Made by a program: the position numbers and the translations under genes | Assembly (NCBI RefSeq): GCF_002531825.1 | Contig: NZ_NWSX01000004.1 | Span: 46,010-110,009 of the forward strand | DNA length: 64,000 nucleotides | Reading direction: 5' to 3' | Origin: Rhizobium sp. J15 | GTDB lineage: Bacteria; Pseudomonadota; Alphaproteobacteria; Rhizobiales; Rhizobiaceae | Part shown: positions 50,166-58,741 of the stretch, piece after piece | Position numbering within the stretch: position 1 is the first letter of the stretch | How the letters are laid out: each line of letters opens with the position of its first letter | The notes under the pieces: model-generated | Seen by the model: only the letters and a program-made list of their open reading frames with translations | The model's database searches: none | What the model was told of the DNA's origin: nothing

Positions 50166-50945
50166 TCAGCATAGGCTGTTTGCCGCAGAGCCGCCCGAAA
50201 GAAAAAGATCGTTGAGCTTGAACACGACTTCCGTTCTGTTCGTTGCTTTGACCTTTTTCATAATATTACGAACATGCACCTTTACAGTGCTTTCTCGCAG
50301 GTTGAGCTCATAGGCGATGATTTTATTCGCCTTTCCGCGTCGGAGCGCTTCCACGACTTCGACCTGACGATCCGTGAACATGCCGGCTAGCGGGCGTGCC
50401 GTCGAATTGCTCGAGTCCAGCAAGTGACGCATGGCGAACAAAGCGCTGGCAGGCACAAAGATTCCTCCCGCCACTGAAAGCGCGATCAACTCCATACAGA
50501 CACTGACGCTGACCGAGGCGGGTATGTACCCTTTGGCTCCGTACTCAAGCGCCCTGACGATTTGCCCGAAATCGTCGCTATCAGCCAGTACGATGAGTGG
50601 CGTTGATACGAATTCCGATGAAAGTTTCCGGATTTGCTCCGAAACGGCCGGTTCATCGATCTTCTTGCCGCCGACGTTCAAGAGGATTGCCGAAAGCGGA
50701 GGATATTCATCGCGCTTCTGCTTCCACTCCTCAATTGATCCGAATGCCAGGATCTGCAAATCCGCTTTCTGGGCGGCCATGCATTGCGCCAGGCATTGAC
50801 GATCGAGCTCGCGATTATCGAGAATGACAAGCGAATGCGCGTGTCTTCCCGGGACGGCAGGCGTGTTCGCATTATTTTCCATCCTCAGCGGAAGAGCGAC
50901 GTTCTCCTGCCTGAGGTCCAAATTCGGTATAAGTGCTGAATTCAC
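50166..50945 (-). CDS. LuxR-type regulator with degenerate receiver domain
   Basis: This 259-residue protein has a receiver-like N-terminal domain (about 30-165) and a C-terminal LuxR/FixJ helix-turn-helix (FTDRQVEVVEALRRGKANKIIA, then RESTVKVHVRNIMKKVKATNR). The receiver lacks key residues: the phospho-acceptor position reads AILLNVGG (Asn for Asp), the conserved Thr/Ser position reads VLADSD (Ala), and the conserved Lys position reads GYIPAS (Ala). Phosphorylation is therefore unlikely. The start is taken as GTG at 50945 with GGGGAGGG upstream; another GTG is 7 codons earlier. It is divergent from the amino-sugar operon and convergent with the glycosyltransferase operon, so control of polysaccharide genes is plausible. 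Confidence 0.85.
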   Translation of the reverse strand: MNSALIPNLDLRQENVALPLRMENNANTPAVPGRHAHSLVILDNRELDRQCLAQCMAAQKADLQILAFGSIEEWKQKRDEYPPLSAILLNVGGKKIDEPAVSEQIRKLSSEFVSTPLIVLADSDDFGQIVRALEYGAKGYIPASVSVSVCMELIALSVAGGIFVPASALFAMRHLLDSSNSTARPLAGMFTDRQVEVVEALRRGKANKIIAYELNLRESTVKVHVRNIMKKVKATNRTEVVFKLNDLFLSGGSAANSLC

Positions 50946-51497
50946 AGCTTCACCCTCCCCTAACACGTTACGCTAAACTACGCCCCGAGTATCCACCCCT
51001 CTCAAAACGGGGGTTTAGGAAACTCTAAAGTAGGAATCGAATACCACAGTTCGCGGAACGTTACAGTAGCTAATAAAGGCTAAATAGCGCACAACTTCCG
51101 TCATGTTTCGGGAATTGAAAGTTAAATCTGAAGTAGTCTTGCTTGTTACTAAGCAAGTTGCAGAATAAATCTATTTTTTACACCGTAATTTGCGGCGCGC
51201 CACTAAATATATGGAAACAATCACAGTCTCCCGCTTCGGGACGGCAACGGATGGGGCAGGTGAGCGCGCCACCAACGGCGGCCGCCATATGATTAAGGGC
51301 GTAAGTCATCATAAGTAGATACGCCTTTAGGTGAATAACCTTAAACGTTTTGTTTCTTTACTCAGATGCAGAAAACAATTCTCTTTGGACTGTAGAAAAA
51401 TATTAGTCCTGTCGGTGTGAAACCTCGGGTGTAATCACGCGATTGTTTGTTTCAACTGAAAGTCTGGACCTGTTCAAGAGTAGGGGGTTTTGCAGGG
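50946..51497. other. AT-rich intergenic region with direct and inverted repeats
   Basis: About 550 bp between the LuxR-type regulator and the amino-sugar operon. It contains the direct repeat GCTAAT-AAAG-GCTAAA (51069-51084), similar in sequence and 10-bp spacing to the one before the RTX gene, and the inverted repeat CTTGCTT-N6-AAGCAAG (51138-51157). No gene was recognised. The promoters of both divergent units must lie here. Confidence 0.6.
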
Positions 51498-52004
51498 ATG
51501 ATTGCATCGAACGTCAAGCTGGATGACGGCACCATTATCCACCATCCGGACCTTGTAAATCTTTACGGCTGCACGATCGGGGCGGGAACGCGCATCGGCA
51601 CCTTCGTCGAGATTCAGAAAAACGCCGTCGTCGGAAAAGACTGCAAGATCTCCAGCCACTCCTTTCTCTGCGAAGGCGTGACGCTCGAGGACGGCGTCTT
51701 TATCGGCCACGGCGTCATGTTCACCAATGACACTTACCCGCGTGCCGTGAATGCGGACGGCAGCCTGCAGACGGAGGCCGACTGGGTTGTCATTCCCACA
51801 CTCGTCAAGCGCCATGCTTCGATCGGCAGTAACGCCACCATTCTGCCCGGCGTGACCATCGGAGAGGCCGCCCAGGTCGGCGCCGGCGCTGTCGTAACCA
51901 AGGATGTGCCTGACGGCGCCATTGTTGCCGGCGTTCCGGCCAGGATCACCGGTCACGTTCATGACCGGTCAGTAAACATGCAAGCGTTTGGAGGAATGCG
52001 ATGA
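51498..52004 (+). CDS. Left-handed beta-helix acyltransferase (WbpD/WlbB-like)
   Basis: This 168-residue hexapeptide-repeat protein has repeats such as IGAGTRIGTFVEIQKNAVVG, EGVTLEDGVFIGHGVMFTND and the conserved NATILPGVTIG...VGAGAVVTKDVPDGAIVAG. It resembles N-acetyltransferases that acylate the 3-amino group of UDP-3-amino sugars. The ATG at 51498 has GCAGGG just upstream; a frame 17 codons longer is not conserved in type. With the oxidoreductase and aminotransferase that follow, it matches a WbpB-WbpE-WbpD cassette (NAD-dependent 3-oxidation, transamination, acetylation). Confidence 0.85.
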   Translation: MIASNVKLDDGTIIHHPDLVNLYGCTIGAGTRIGTFVEIQKNAVVGKDCKISSHSFLCEGVTLEDGVFIGHGVMFTNDTYPRAVNADGSLQTEADWVVIPTLVKRHASIGSNATILPGVTIGEAAQVGAGAVVTKDVPDGAIVAGVPARITGHVHDRSVNMQAFGGMR

Positions 52005-53038
52005 TCGGCATTGCTGTTGTTGGATATGGATATTGGGGCCCGAACCTGGTCCGCAATATTTCGGAGGCGGCCGGGGCGCAGCTCATTTCAGTCTGCGATC
52101 TCAACGTCGATCGGTTGGCGGCGGTCAAAAGCCGCTATCCGGCAGTCACGATCACCGATAATTTCGAGGAAGTCCTGCGTGATCCGAGAGTGGATGCCAT
52201 CGCGATCGCGACGCCGGTCTCGACCCACTACAAGCTCGCAATGCAGGCTATGATGGCCGGAAAGCATGTCTTCGTCGAAAAGCCGATGGCATCGACGACG
52301 GAGGAAGCATCCCGGATGGTCGAAGAAGCCGCGCGGCGACGCCTCGTGCTCGCCGTCGATCACACCTTCGTCCACACCGGCGCCGTCCGCAAGATGCGCG
52401 AGCTGGTCGAAAGCGGCCTCGGCGACATGTATTATTATGACTCGGTTCGGGTCAATCTGGGGCTCTTCCAGCATGATGTCAGCGTCATCTGGGACCTTGC
52501 GGTGCATGATCTTTCCATCCTGGACCATGTCCTGCAGGAGAGGCCGGTCGCCGTTTCCGCGACGGGCATGAGCCATGTGCTCGGCGAGCCGGAGAACATC
52601 GCCTATCTGACGCTCTTCTTCGAGAGCAAGCTCATCGCACATATCCACGTCAATTGGCTGGCCCCGGTCAAGGTGCGCCGCACGCTGATCGGCGGCAGCA
52701 ACAAGATGATCGTCTATGACGATCTGGAGCCCAGCGAGAAGATCAAGGTCTATGACAAGGGCATCACCATGTGCCCGAACTCCGATGCCTATGGCGAGAA
52801 GGTGCACCAGATGCTTGTGGGATACCGCAGCGGCGACATGTGGGCGCCCAAGCTCGATATGACCGAGGCGTTGAAGCGCGAGCTGGATCAGTTCGTCGAG
52901 TGCATCGAACAAAATACGCGGCCTATCACGGACGGGCAGGCCGGGTTGCGTGTCGTTCGAGTCCTTGAAGCGGCAAGCCGGTCGCTCGCCCAGCGCGGCC
53001 GTGTCATCGAGCTCGAAGAGGCGAGGCGCATCGCATGA
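52001..53038 (+). CDS. Gfo/Idh/MocA-family sugar oxidoreductase (WbpB/WlbA-like)
   Basis: This 345-residue NAD(P)-dependent enzyme has the Rossmann start IGIAVVGYGYWGPNLVRN, the family motif FVEKPMA, and the second-domain residues AVDHTFVHTGAVRKM and WDLAVHDLSILDHVL (HD..... histidine). Homologues of this shape oxidise C3 of UDP-N-acetylglucosaminuronate. Its ATG overlaps the acyltransferase stop (ATGA), and its stop overlaps the aminotransferase start. The exact sugar nucleotide is inferred from gene order. Confidence 0.85.
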   Translation: MIGIAVVGYGYWGPNLVRNISEAAGAQLISVCDLNVDRLAAVKSRYPAVTITDNFEEVLRDPRVDAIAIATPVSTHYKLAMQAMMAGKHVFVEKPMASTTEEASRMVEEAARRRLVLAVDHTFVHTGAVRKMRELVESGLGDMYYYDSVRVNLGLFQHDVSVIWDLAVHDLSILDHVLQERPVAVSATGMSHVLGEPENIAYLTLFFESKLIAHIHVNWLAPVKVRRTLIGGSNKMIVYDDLEPSEKIKVYDKGITMCPNSDAYGEKVHQMLVGYRSGDMWAPKLDMTEALKRELDQFVECIEQNTRPITDGQAGLRVVRVLEAASRSLAQRGRVIELEEARRIA

Positions 53039-54138
53039 TCCCGTTCCTCGATATCAAGGCACAATATCAATCGATCAAGAGCGAGATCGACGCCGCCGTG
53101 CTCGGTGTTCTGGCCTCCGGGCAATACGTCCTGGGCGAAGAGGTTCTGCGCTTCGAGCAGGAGTTCGCCGACTATTGCAACGTCAAGCATGCAATAGCCG
53201 TCAACACCGGGACGAGCGCGCTGCATCTCGCTCTGCTTGCCGCAGGCATCGGCCCCGGCGATGAGGTCATCACGGTGCCCTTCACCTTCGTCGCGACCGT
53301 GTCGGCAATCTGCTACACAGGCGCACGGCCGGTGTTCGTCGATGTCGAGCCGGTGACGCTCACCATGAATCCGGCTGAGATCGAGGCGAAGATAACCTCC
53401 CGGACCAAGGCCATCATCCCCGTCCATCTCTACGGTCAGATGGCCGATATGGACGCGATCAAGGCGATTGCCGATCGCCACGGCATCCCCGTCATCGAAG
53501 ACGCCTGCCAGGCCCATGGAGCGCTATACAAGGGCCGGCGTGCCGGCAGCATCGGCGTATCGGGATGTTTCAGCTTCTATCCGGGCAAGAACCTCGGCGC
53601 CTGCGGCGAGGGGGGCCTTGTTGTCACCAATAACGACGACCACGCCAAGACGATGCGCATGCTGCGCGACTGGGGTCAGGAACAGCGCTACCACCATCTG
53701 CTGAAGGGCTTCAACTATCGCATGGACGCCATTCAAGGCGCGATCCTGCGGGTGAAGCTCCGGCATCTGGAGGATTGGACGGAGGCGCGCCGCGCTCATG
53801 CGCGCCGCTACTCGTCGCTGCTTTCAGGACTGCCGCATCTGGAGCTGCCCGTCGAAACAGCCGACCGGCGTCACGTCTTCCACGTCTATGCCGTCAGGAG
53901 CGCCGATCGCGACGGACTCCAGCGTATGCTCAGCGCCGAGGGCATACCGTCCGGATTGCATTACCCCATTCCCGTTCATCAGCAGAAGGCCCATGCCGAT
54001 CTCGGTTACCAGGCCGGCGATTTCCCGGTCTCGGAAGCCGCGGCACGCGAGGTGCTCTCCTTGCCGATCTATCCCGAGATGCCTTCGCGCCATATCGACC
54101 AGGTCGCCGCCGCGCTGGAGTATGCCTATGTCAGCTAG
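53035..54138 (+). CDS. DegT/DnrJ/EryC1-family sugar aminotransferase
   Basis: This 367-residue PLP enzyme has NTGTSALHLALLAAGIGPGD, TVPFTFVATVSAI, EDACQAHGA, and the PLP lysine K185 in SFYPGKNLGACGEGG. It ends YPEMPSRHIDQV, typical of the family. It would aminate the 3-keto sugar made by the preceding oxidoreductase, giving the substrate of the acyltransferase encoded at 51498. Its start overlaps the oxidoreductase by 4 bases and its end overlaps the next gene by 11. Confidence 0.9.
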   Translation: MIPFLDIKAQYQSIKSEIDAAVLGVLASGQYVLGEEVLRFEQEFADYCNVKHAIAVNTGTSALHLALLAAGIGPGDEVITVPFTFVATVSAICYTGARPVFVDVEPVTLTMNPAEIEAKITSRTKAIIPVHLYGQMADMDAIKAIADRHGIPVIEDACQAHGALYKGRRAGSIGVSGCFSFYPGKNLGACGEGGLVVTNNDDHAKTMRMLRDWGQEQRYHHLLKGFNYRMDAIQGAILRVKLRHLEDWTEARRAHARRYSSLLSGLPHLELPVETADRRHVFHVYAVRSADRDGLQRMLSAEGIPSGLHYPIPVHQQKAHADLGYQAGDFPVSEAAAREVLSLPIYPEMPSRHIDQVAAALEYAYVS

Positions 54139-54847
54139 TCATGCAGGCAAGGCCCGGATCGTGCAGGCGGTCCACGGCCGCCATGAACGGCCGGCAGATC
54201 CGGCGTATCAGGCGGGGCTCGCCGAAGAGCTCAGGCAATCATATGGGCGCGCCGGCTTGATCGACCTCTACGGTCGCTTTGCGACCGGAGACGGCCCTGT
54301 CGACACCCTGATGCGGAAAGCGATCTGGCAAGCGATCGCGCGAAGCTGCGGCACCGGATTGCAGGTTGCAGGCGGCGCTGGTTTCAAACATCCGGAAACA
54401 TTCGAGATCGGCGATGGCGTATTCATCGGCGCCCAGGCCTATATCCAGGGACGCTTCGACGGGACGTGCAAGATCGGCAACAATGTCTGGATCGGCCCGA
54501 TGGCCTATTTCGACGCCCGCGATCTGGAGATCGGGGATTCCGTCGGCTGGGGGCCGGGCGCCAAGGTGCTTGGCTCGACCCACACGGCGCTGCCGGTGGA
54601 TGTGCCGATCATCCGCACCGATCTTGAAATCAGGCCGGTGCGCATCGGTGCGGAGGCCGACATCGGAACGAATGCGACCATTCTTCCCGGCGTGACCATC
54701 GGGAAGGGGGCGATCATCGGAGCGGGGGCAGTCGTCGTTTCCGACGTCGAGCCGTTCTCGGTCGCCGCAGGTGTACCTGCGAAATTCATACGTTGGCGTT
54801 CGGAGAATGATCCGATGACGAACATGTCGCGTGAGGGAAGATCATGA
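54128..54847 (+). CDS. Hexapeptide-repeat acyltransferase
   Basis: This 239-residue protein has an N-terminal helical region (1-85) and a left-handed beta-helix (about 90-225: FEIGDGVFIGAQAYIQGRF, IGNNVWIGPMAYFD, IGTNATILPGVTIGKGAIIG). It probably acetylates a sugar or sugar nucleotide. The ATG at 54128 starts 11 bases inside the aminotransferase gene; the longer open frame upstream is in the wrong frame of that gene. It is distinct from the first acyltransferase of the operon, which suggests a second acylated sugar or a different position. Confidence 0.85.
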   Translation: MSASHAGKARIVQAVHGRHERPADPAYQAGLAEELRQSYGRAGLIDLYGRFATGDGPVDTLMRKAIWQAIARSCGTGLQVAGGAGFKHPETFEIGDGVFIGAQAYIQGRFDGTCKIGNNVWIGPMAYFDARDLEIGDSVGWGPGAKVLGSTHTALPVDVPIIRTDLEIRPVRIGAEADIGTNATILPGVTIGKGAIIGAGAVVVSDVEPFSVAAGVPAKFIRWRSENDPMTNMSREGRS

Positions 54848-55815
54848 GAAACAAACGAGTGCTCATCACCGGCGGCGCCGGTCTGATCGGTTCGCATATC
54901 GCCGATCTTGTCGCATTGGAAAAACCTCGCGAGATCATCATCCTTGACAATTTCGTGCGTGGGCGCCGGGACAATCTCAGCACGGCGATATCAAGCGGGT
55001 TCGTCAACATCATCGACGGCGATATCCGCGACAGAGCGCTTCTGGCCAAAACCTTCGAAGGCGTGGACATCGTCTTCCATCAGGCGGCAATCCGCATCAC
55101 GCAATGCGCGGAAGAACCGCGGCTCGCTTTCGATGTGCTGGCCGAAGGCACATTCAATGTTCTCGAAGCTGCCGTGAAGGCCGGCGTGTCGAAGGTCGTC
55201 GCGGCCTCTTCTGCCTCCGTGCTGGGCCTTGCCGAAAGCTTCCCGACGACCGAGCAGCATCACCCCTACAATAACCGGACGATCTACGGCGCGGCCAAGA
55301 CCTTCAACGAGGGCTTGCTGCGCAGCTTCGCCGAGATGTACGGCCTGCGCTATGTGGCGCTACGCTATTTCAACGTCTACGGACCGCGAATGGACGTTTA
55401 CGGCGCCTATACGGAAGTTCTCATCCGCTGGATGGAGCGTCTTGCAACCGGAATGCCGCCGCTCGTCTATGGAGACGGCAGCCAGACGATGGATTTCGTG
55501 GACGCGCGCGATATCGCGCGGGCAAACATTCTCGCCGCCAAGAGCGACGTCACGGACGAAGTCTTCAATGTCGCGAGCGGCCAGGAAATAAGCCTGCTGG
55601 AACTCGCCCAGATGCTGAGCAGCATCATGGGCGTTTCACTCGAGCCGCAGCACAAAGAGGCCCGGACGGTCAACGGCGTAACCCGTCGTCTCGCCGATAT
55701 CAGCAAGGCCGAACGGCTCCTCGGCTTCAAGGCTGAGATCTCGATGGAACAGGGGCTTCGCGATCTCGTTGCCTGGTGGCAGCAGCAGACTGCTGCGGGG
55801 GGAGCGGCAGCATGA
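54844..55815 (+). CDS. NAD-dependent epimerase/dehydratase
   Basis: This 323-residue extended SDR has TGGAGLIGSHIADLV, LDNFVRGRRDNL, the serine in AASSASVLG, the YxxxK in TIYGAAKTFNEG, and RYFNVYGPRMDVYG. It groups with UDP-glucose 4-epimerase-like or dehydratase-like enzymes; the region around TQCAEEPRLAFDVLAEGT matches the UDP-GlcNAc 4-epimerase style. The precise reaction is undetermined. Start and stop both overlap neighbours (ATGA), so it is translationally tied to the aminotransferase that follows. Confidence 0.87.
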   Translation: MRNKRVLITGGAGLIGSHIADLVALEKPREIIILDNFVRGRRDNLSTAISSGFVNIIDGDIRDRALLAKTFEGVDIVFHQAAIRITQCAEEPRLAFDVLAEGTFNVLEAAVKAGVSKVVAASSASVLGLAESFPTTEQHHPYNNRTIYGAAKTFNEGLLRSFAEMYGLRYVALRYFNVYGPRMDVYGAYTEVLIRWMERLATGMPPLVYGDGSQTMDFVDARDIARANILAAKSDVTDEVFNVASGQEISLLELAQMLSSIMGVSLEPQHKEARTVNGVTRRLADISKAERLLGFKAEISMEQGLRDLVAWWQQQTAAGGAAA

Positions 55816-57023
55816 GCTCACCTCAATCCACAATTCCGGTCGCCAAACCCGTTCTCGGGGAGGAAGAGGCCGAGGCCGTGCGCCGCGTCATTCTGTCGGG
55901 ATGGGTGACGCAGGGACCCGAAGTCGCGGCTTTCGAGAGCGAATTTTCCTCCTTTGTCGGCGCTCCGCACGCCTGCGCCATTTCCAACTGCACGACCGCG
56001 CTTCATCTGGCCTTGAAGGCGGTCGGCGTGGGTTCCGGCGATGAAGTCATCACGGTCAGCCATTCATTCATCGCCACCGCAAACGCCGTTCGCTACTGCG
56101 ATGGGATGCCCGTCTTCGTCGACATCGAGCCGGATGGCTACAATATCGACCCCGGCTTGATCGAAATGGCGATCACGCCCCGCACCAAGGCAATCCTGTG
56201 CGTGCATCAGCTCGGCATGCCTTGCGATCTCCGCGCGATCGTGGAGATCGGCAAGCGCCATTCGATACCCGTCATCGAGGATGCGGCCTGCGCGACGGGA
56301 AGCGAAATCCTGTGGGAAGGGCGCTGGGAAAAGATCGGCAAGCCGCATGGCGATATTGCCTGCTTCTCCTTCCATCCCCGGAAGGTCGTCACCACTGGCG
56401 ATGGCGGCATGCTCACGACTGTGAATCCGGACTACGATCGAAAATTCCGGCTGTGGCGCCAGCATGGCATGAGCGTCACCGACGCTGTCCGTCATGGCTC
56501 CAAGCAGGTGATCTTCGAGGACTATGACGAACTGGGCTATAACTACCGCATGACCGACCTCCAGGCGGCGGTCGGGCGGGTGCAACTGCAACGGCTGCCG
56601 GAGCTGATTGCACAGCGACGGCGATTTGCCGCGCAGTTTTGCGATGGCCTGTCCACCATCGCCGGCCTGTCGATTCCGGTGGAACCGCGCTGGGCCCGCA
56701 GCAACTGGCAAAGCTTCTGCGTGAGACTGTCCGATGACATCGACCAGCGGGCCGTCATGCAGGCGCTGCTCGATCAAGGAATATCGACGCGACGCGGTGT
56801 GATGAACATTCATCTGGAGGGAGCCTATTCCGGCCAAAACTCCCATCGCGCCGCCACCAGCCTGACGCGAAGCGTTTCGGCGCAGCAGCAAACCATCATC
56901 CTGCCGCTTTACGCCCAGATGACGGAGGCCGATATCGAAAGGGTCATCGAGGCATTGCGCCAGGCCGTTGCCGGCGCCGGGCGCGTCGTCCGTCAGCCCG
57001 AGCAGGACGTCGTGCCGGCCTGA
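55812..57023 (+). CDS. DegT/DnrJ/EryC1-family sugar aminotransferase
   Basis: This 403-residue PLP aminotransferase has SNCTTALHLALKAVGVGSGD, TVSHSFIATANAVRY, EDAACATGSE and the PLP lysine in SFHPRKVVTTGDGG. Members of this branch usually aminate C4 of 4-keto-6-deoxy sugars. Together with the epimerase/dehydratase before it, this suggests a second amino sugar in the repeat unit. The ATG at 55812 overlaps the previous stop. It is the last gene of the operon and is followed by a strong terminator. Confidence 0.9.
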   Translation: MSSPQSTIPVAKPVLGEEEAEAVRRVILSGWVTQGPEVAAFESEFSSFVGAPHACAISNCTTALHLALKAVGVGSGDEVITVSHSFIATANAVRYCDGMPVFVDIEPDGYNIDPGLIEMAITPRTKAILCVHQLGMPCDLRAIVEIGKRHSIPVIEDAACATGSEILWEGRWEKIGKPHGDIACFSFHPRKVVTTGDGGMLTTVNPDYDRKFRLWRQHGMSVTDAVRHGSKQVIFEDYDELGYNYRMTDLQAAVGRVQLQRLPELIAQRRRFAAQFCDGLSTIAGLSIPVEPRWARSNWQSFCVRLSDDIDQRAVMQALLDQGISTRRGVMNIHLEGAYSGQNSHRAATSLTRSVSAQQQTIILPLYAQMTEADIERVIEALRQAVAGAGRVVRQPEQDVVPA

Positions 57024-57063
57024 AGCCACGCCTGCCCGCTGCGGCGTGCGGATACAACATCGG

Positions 57064-57093
57064 AAAAGCGCGCATCACCCGATGCGCGCTTTT
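57064..57093. terminator. Bidirectional intrinsic terminator
   Basis: AAAAGCGCGCATC (57064-57076) and GATGCGCGCTTTT (57081-57093) form a perfect 13-bp stem with an ACCC loop and T-runs on both strands. It lies 41 bases after the aminotransferase stop and directly after the convergent flippase stop. Confidence 0.92.
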
Positions 57094-57095
57094 TC

Positions 57096-58604
57096 TCATG
57101 CGGATTTCGTGATCCATCCTCTGACGAATGCGGGCATCGATTCCGGTGGCAGCAGCTCCACCAGCATGCGCAACGAGTAAAGCCCGGTCACCACAACGGC
57201 GACACAGCCGATCACCATCGCCGACCATGCCGGCAGGAGCAAAAAGGCCGAGACGACCAACCCCGATGCAGGCAGGAACAGAAGCGCGTGCCTGCGATTG
57301 GCGCGCGACCAGCGAAAGCCGGTGAGGCGACGCACGATCACGTAAATCAGAATACTATGCCAGACGTAGAGGCCGAAGAACGCCGTGCCGGCTCCTGTCG
57401 TGCCGAACTTCGATACGAAGAGCCACGCCAGCCCCACATGCACCAGCGTTGCTGCAACCTCCGTCCAGAAGAAGATCGCCTGCGCACCCTTCGCGAGAAC
57501 GATGAAACCCATCGGCCAGGCGACGATCCTGAGCATCATTCCAAGGCAGATCCAGCGCAGGAGCTCCACGGCCCCATGAAACTCGGCCGAATAAAACAAG
57601 CTCATCACAAGCGGCGCCAGGGTCAACGTGGCGATCAGACCGGGGCCGGCCAGCAGCATGCTGATTTCCGCCTGCTCATTGACCAGCCGGTTGCACTCGG
57701 CATTGTTGTCTGCGGTTGCGGTCAAGCGCGGATAGAAATCCGTTCCCATCGCCTGAAGGATGAAACCGGCATAGAGCCCCCCGAGCGCCCAGGCTGCCTG
57801 ATACAATCCCGCCGCGACGACGCCCCCTTCATTCAGCACGATAATGCGAATGGCATAGGCCGCGCCGAAGGTCAGAAGCCCGCTTGCCATGAAAGCGACG
57901 CCGAGCCTGAACAGAGCTTTGGCTTCCGAGCCGAACTCGCGCGCCGACATTGGCGGCGGCTGCGTGGATATTTGTTTGCTGTACCACCAGGTGGGAAGGA
58001 GCGAGACGGCCGCGATCGCCACGAGAGAGGGTGCGATCGCCTTCTCGCCGAACAGATAGATCAGCGGGATGCTCACCATGGTGCCGAAGAGCCCTGAAAG
58101 TACGTTGATGCGGGCGAGATTGGCAATGCCTCGCAAGCCCTGGATCAAAGCGGCCTGCCCGGCAGAGACGAGCCGGAAGAATACCGCGAGTGACAGCAGC
58201 ACGATGCCGCCGGCATGCTGGTAGTCGCCGAAGGTGTAATCCGATACCGGAAAAGCCAGCGCCGCAAGCAAAAGCGCGCCAAGCAAGCCGAGCACCAGCG
58301 AGATGCGCCTGAGCGCCGTTGCCGACCGCGCGATCTTCTCTTCGTCGCCGGCGCCCGCTGCCTCGGCGATCCGGCGCACGCCGCTGCTGCTCACGCCCAG
58401 ACCGGCTATCGCTTGCGCGATATCGAGGATCGCCCCGTAGAGGCCAAGAAACCCTATGCCTTCAGGACCGAGCAGAAGGGCGAACGCCTTGTTGCGAATG
58501 ATGCTCAGGGCGACATTTACCAGAGATGACCCGCCCATCAGCATCGTCGACTTGAGGATTTGGGTATAAGTCTGACCGCTGGGTGGGATCATGCGCAGAG
58601 TCAT
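57096..58604 (-). CDS. Wzx-type polysaccharide flippase
   Basis: This 502-residue membrane protein has about twelve to fourteen hydrophobic helices of the polysaccharide-transport (MATE-like) fold. It starts with a typical STMLMGGSSLVNVALSIIRNK, a helix with GVSSSGVRRIAEAAG, then GLRGIANLARINVLSGLFGT, and central TFGAAYAIRIIVLNEGG, all in the style of O-antigen translocases. It would move the lipid-linked repeat across the inner membrane for polymerisation. It is on the same strand as the ExoF-like gene (138-bp gap) and may be cotranscribed with it. Confidence 0.9.
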   Translation of the reverse strand: MTLRMIPPSGQTYTQILKSTMLMGGSSLVNVALSIIRNKAFALLLGPEGIGFLGLYGAILDIAQAIAGLGVSSSGVRRIAEAAGAGDEEKIARSATALRRISLVLGLLGALLLAALAFPVSDYTFGDYQHAGGIVLLSLAVFFRLVSAGQAALIQGLRGIANLARINVLSGLFGTMVSIPLIYLFGEKAIAPSLVAIAAVSLLPTWWYSKQISTQPPPMSAREFGSEAKALFRLGVAFMASGLLTFGAAYAIRIIVLNEGGVVAAGLYQAAWALGGLYAGFILQAMGTDFYPRLTATADNNAECNRLVNEQAEISMLLAGPGLIATLTLAPLVMSLFYSAEFHGAVELLRWICLGMMLRIVAWPMGFIVLAKGAQAIFFWTEVAATLVHVGLAWLFVSKFGTTGAGTAFFGLYVWHSILIYVIVRRLTGFRWSRANRRHALLFLPASGLVVSAFLLLPAWSAMVIGCVAVVVTGLYSLRMLVELLPPESMPAFVRGWITKSA

Positions 58605-58741
58605 CGCTCAAATCCTAGCCGCAAGGTTCGGTTCGAGCCGGTCCGTATGAACGGCAATTTCCTGCAGGCAGGCCGCCTGCGCGCCCTGATGGCGCTCGAA
58701 CCTCTGCTCCGGATATGTTGAGAACAGCTGCACGCCGCGGG

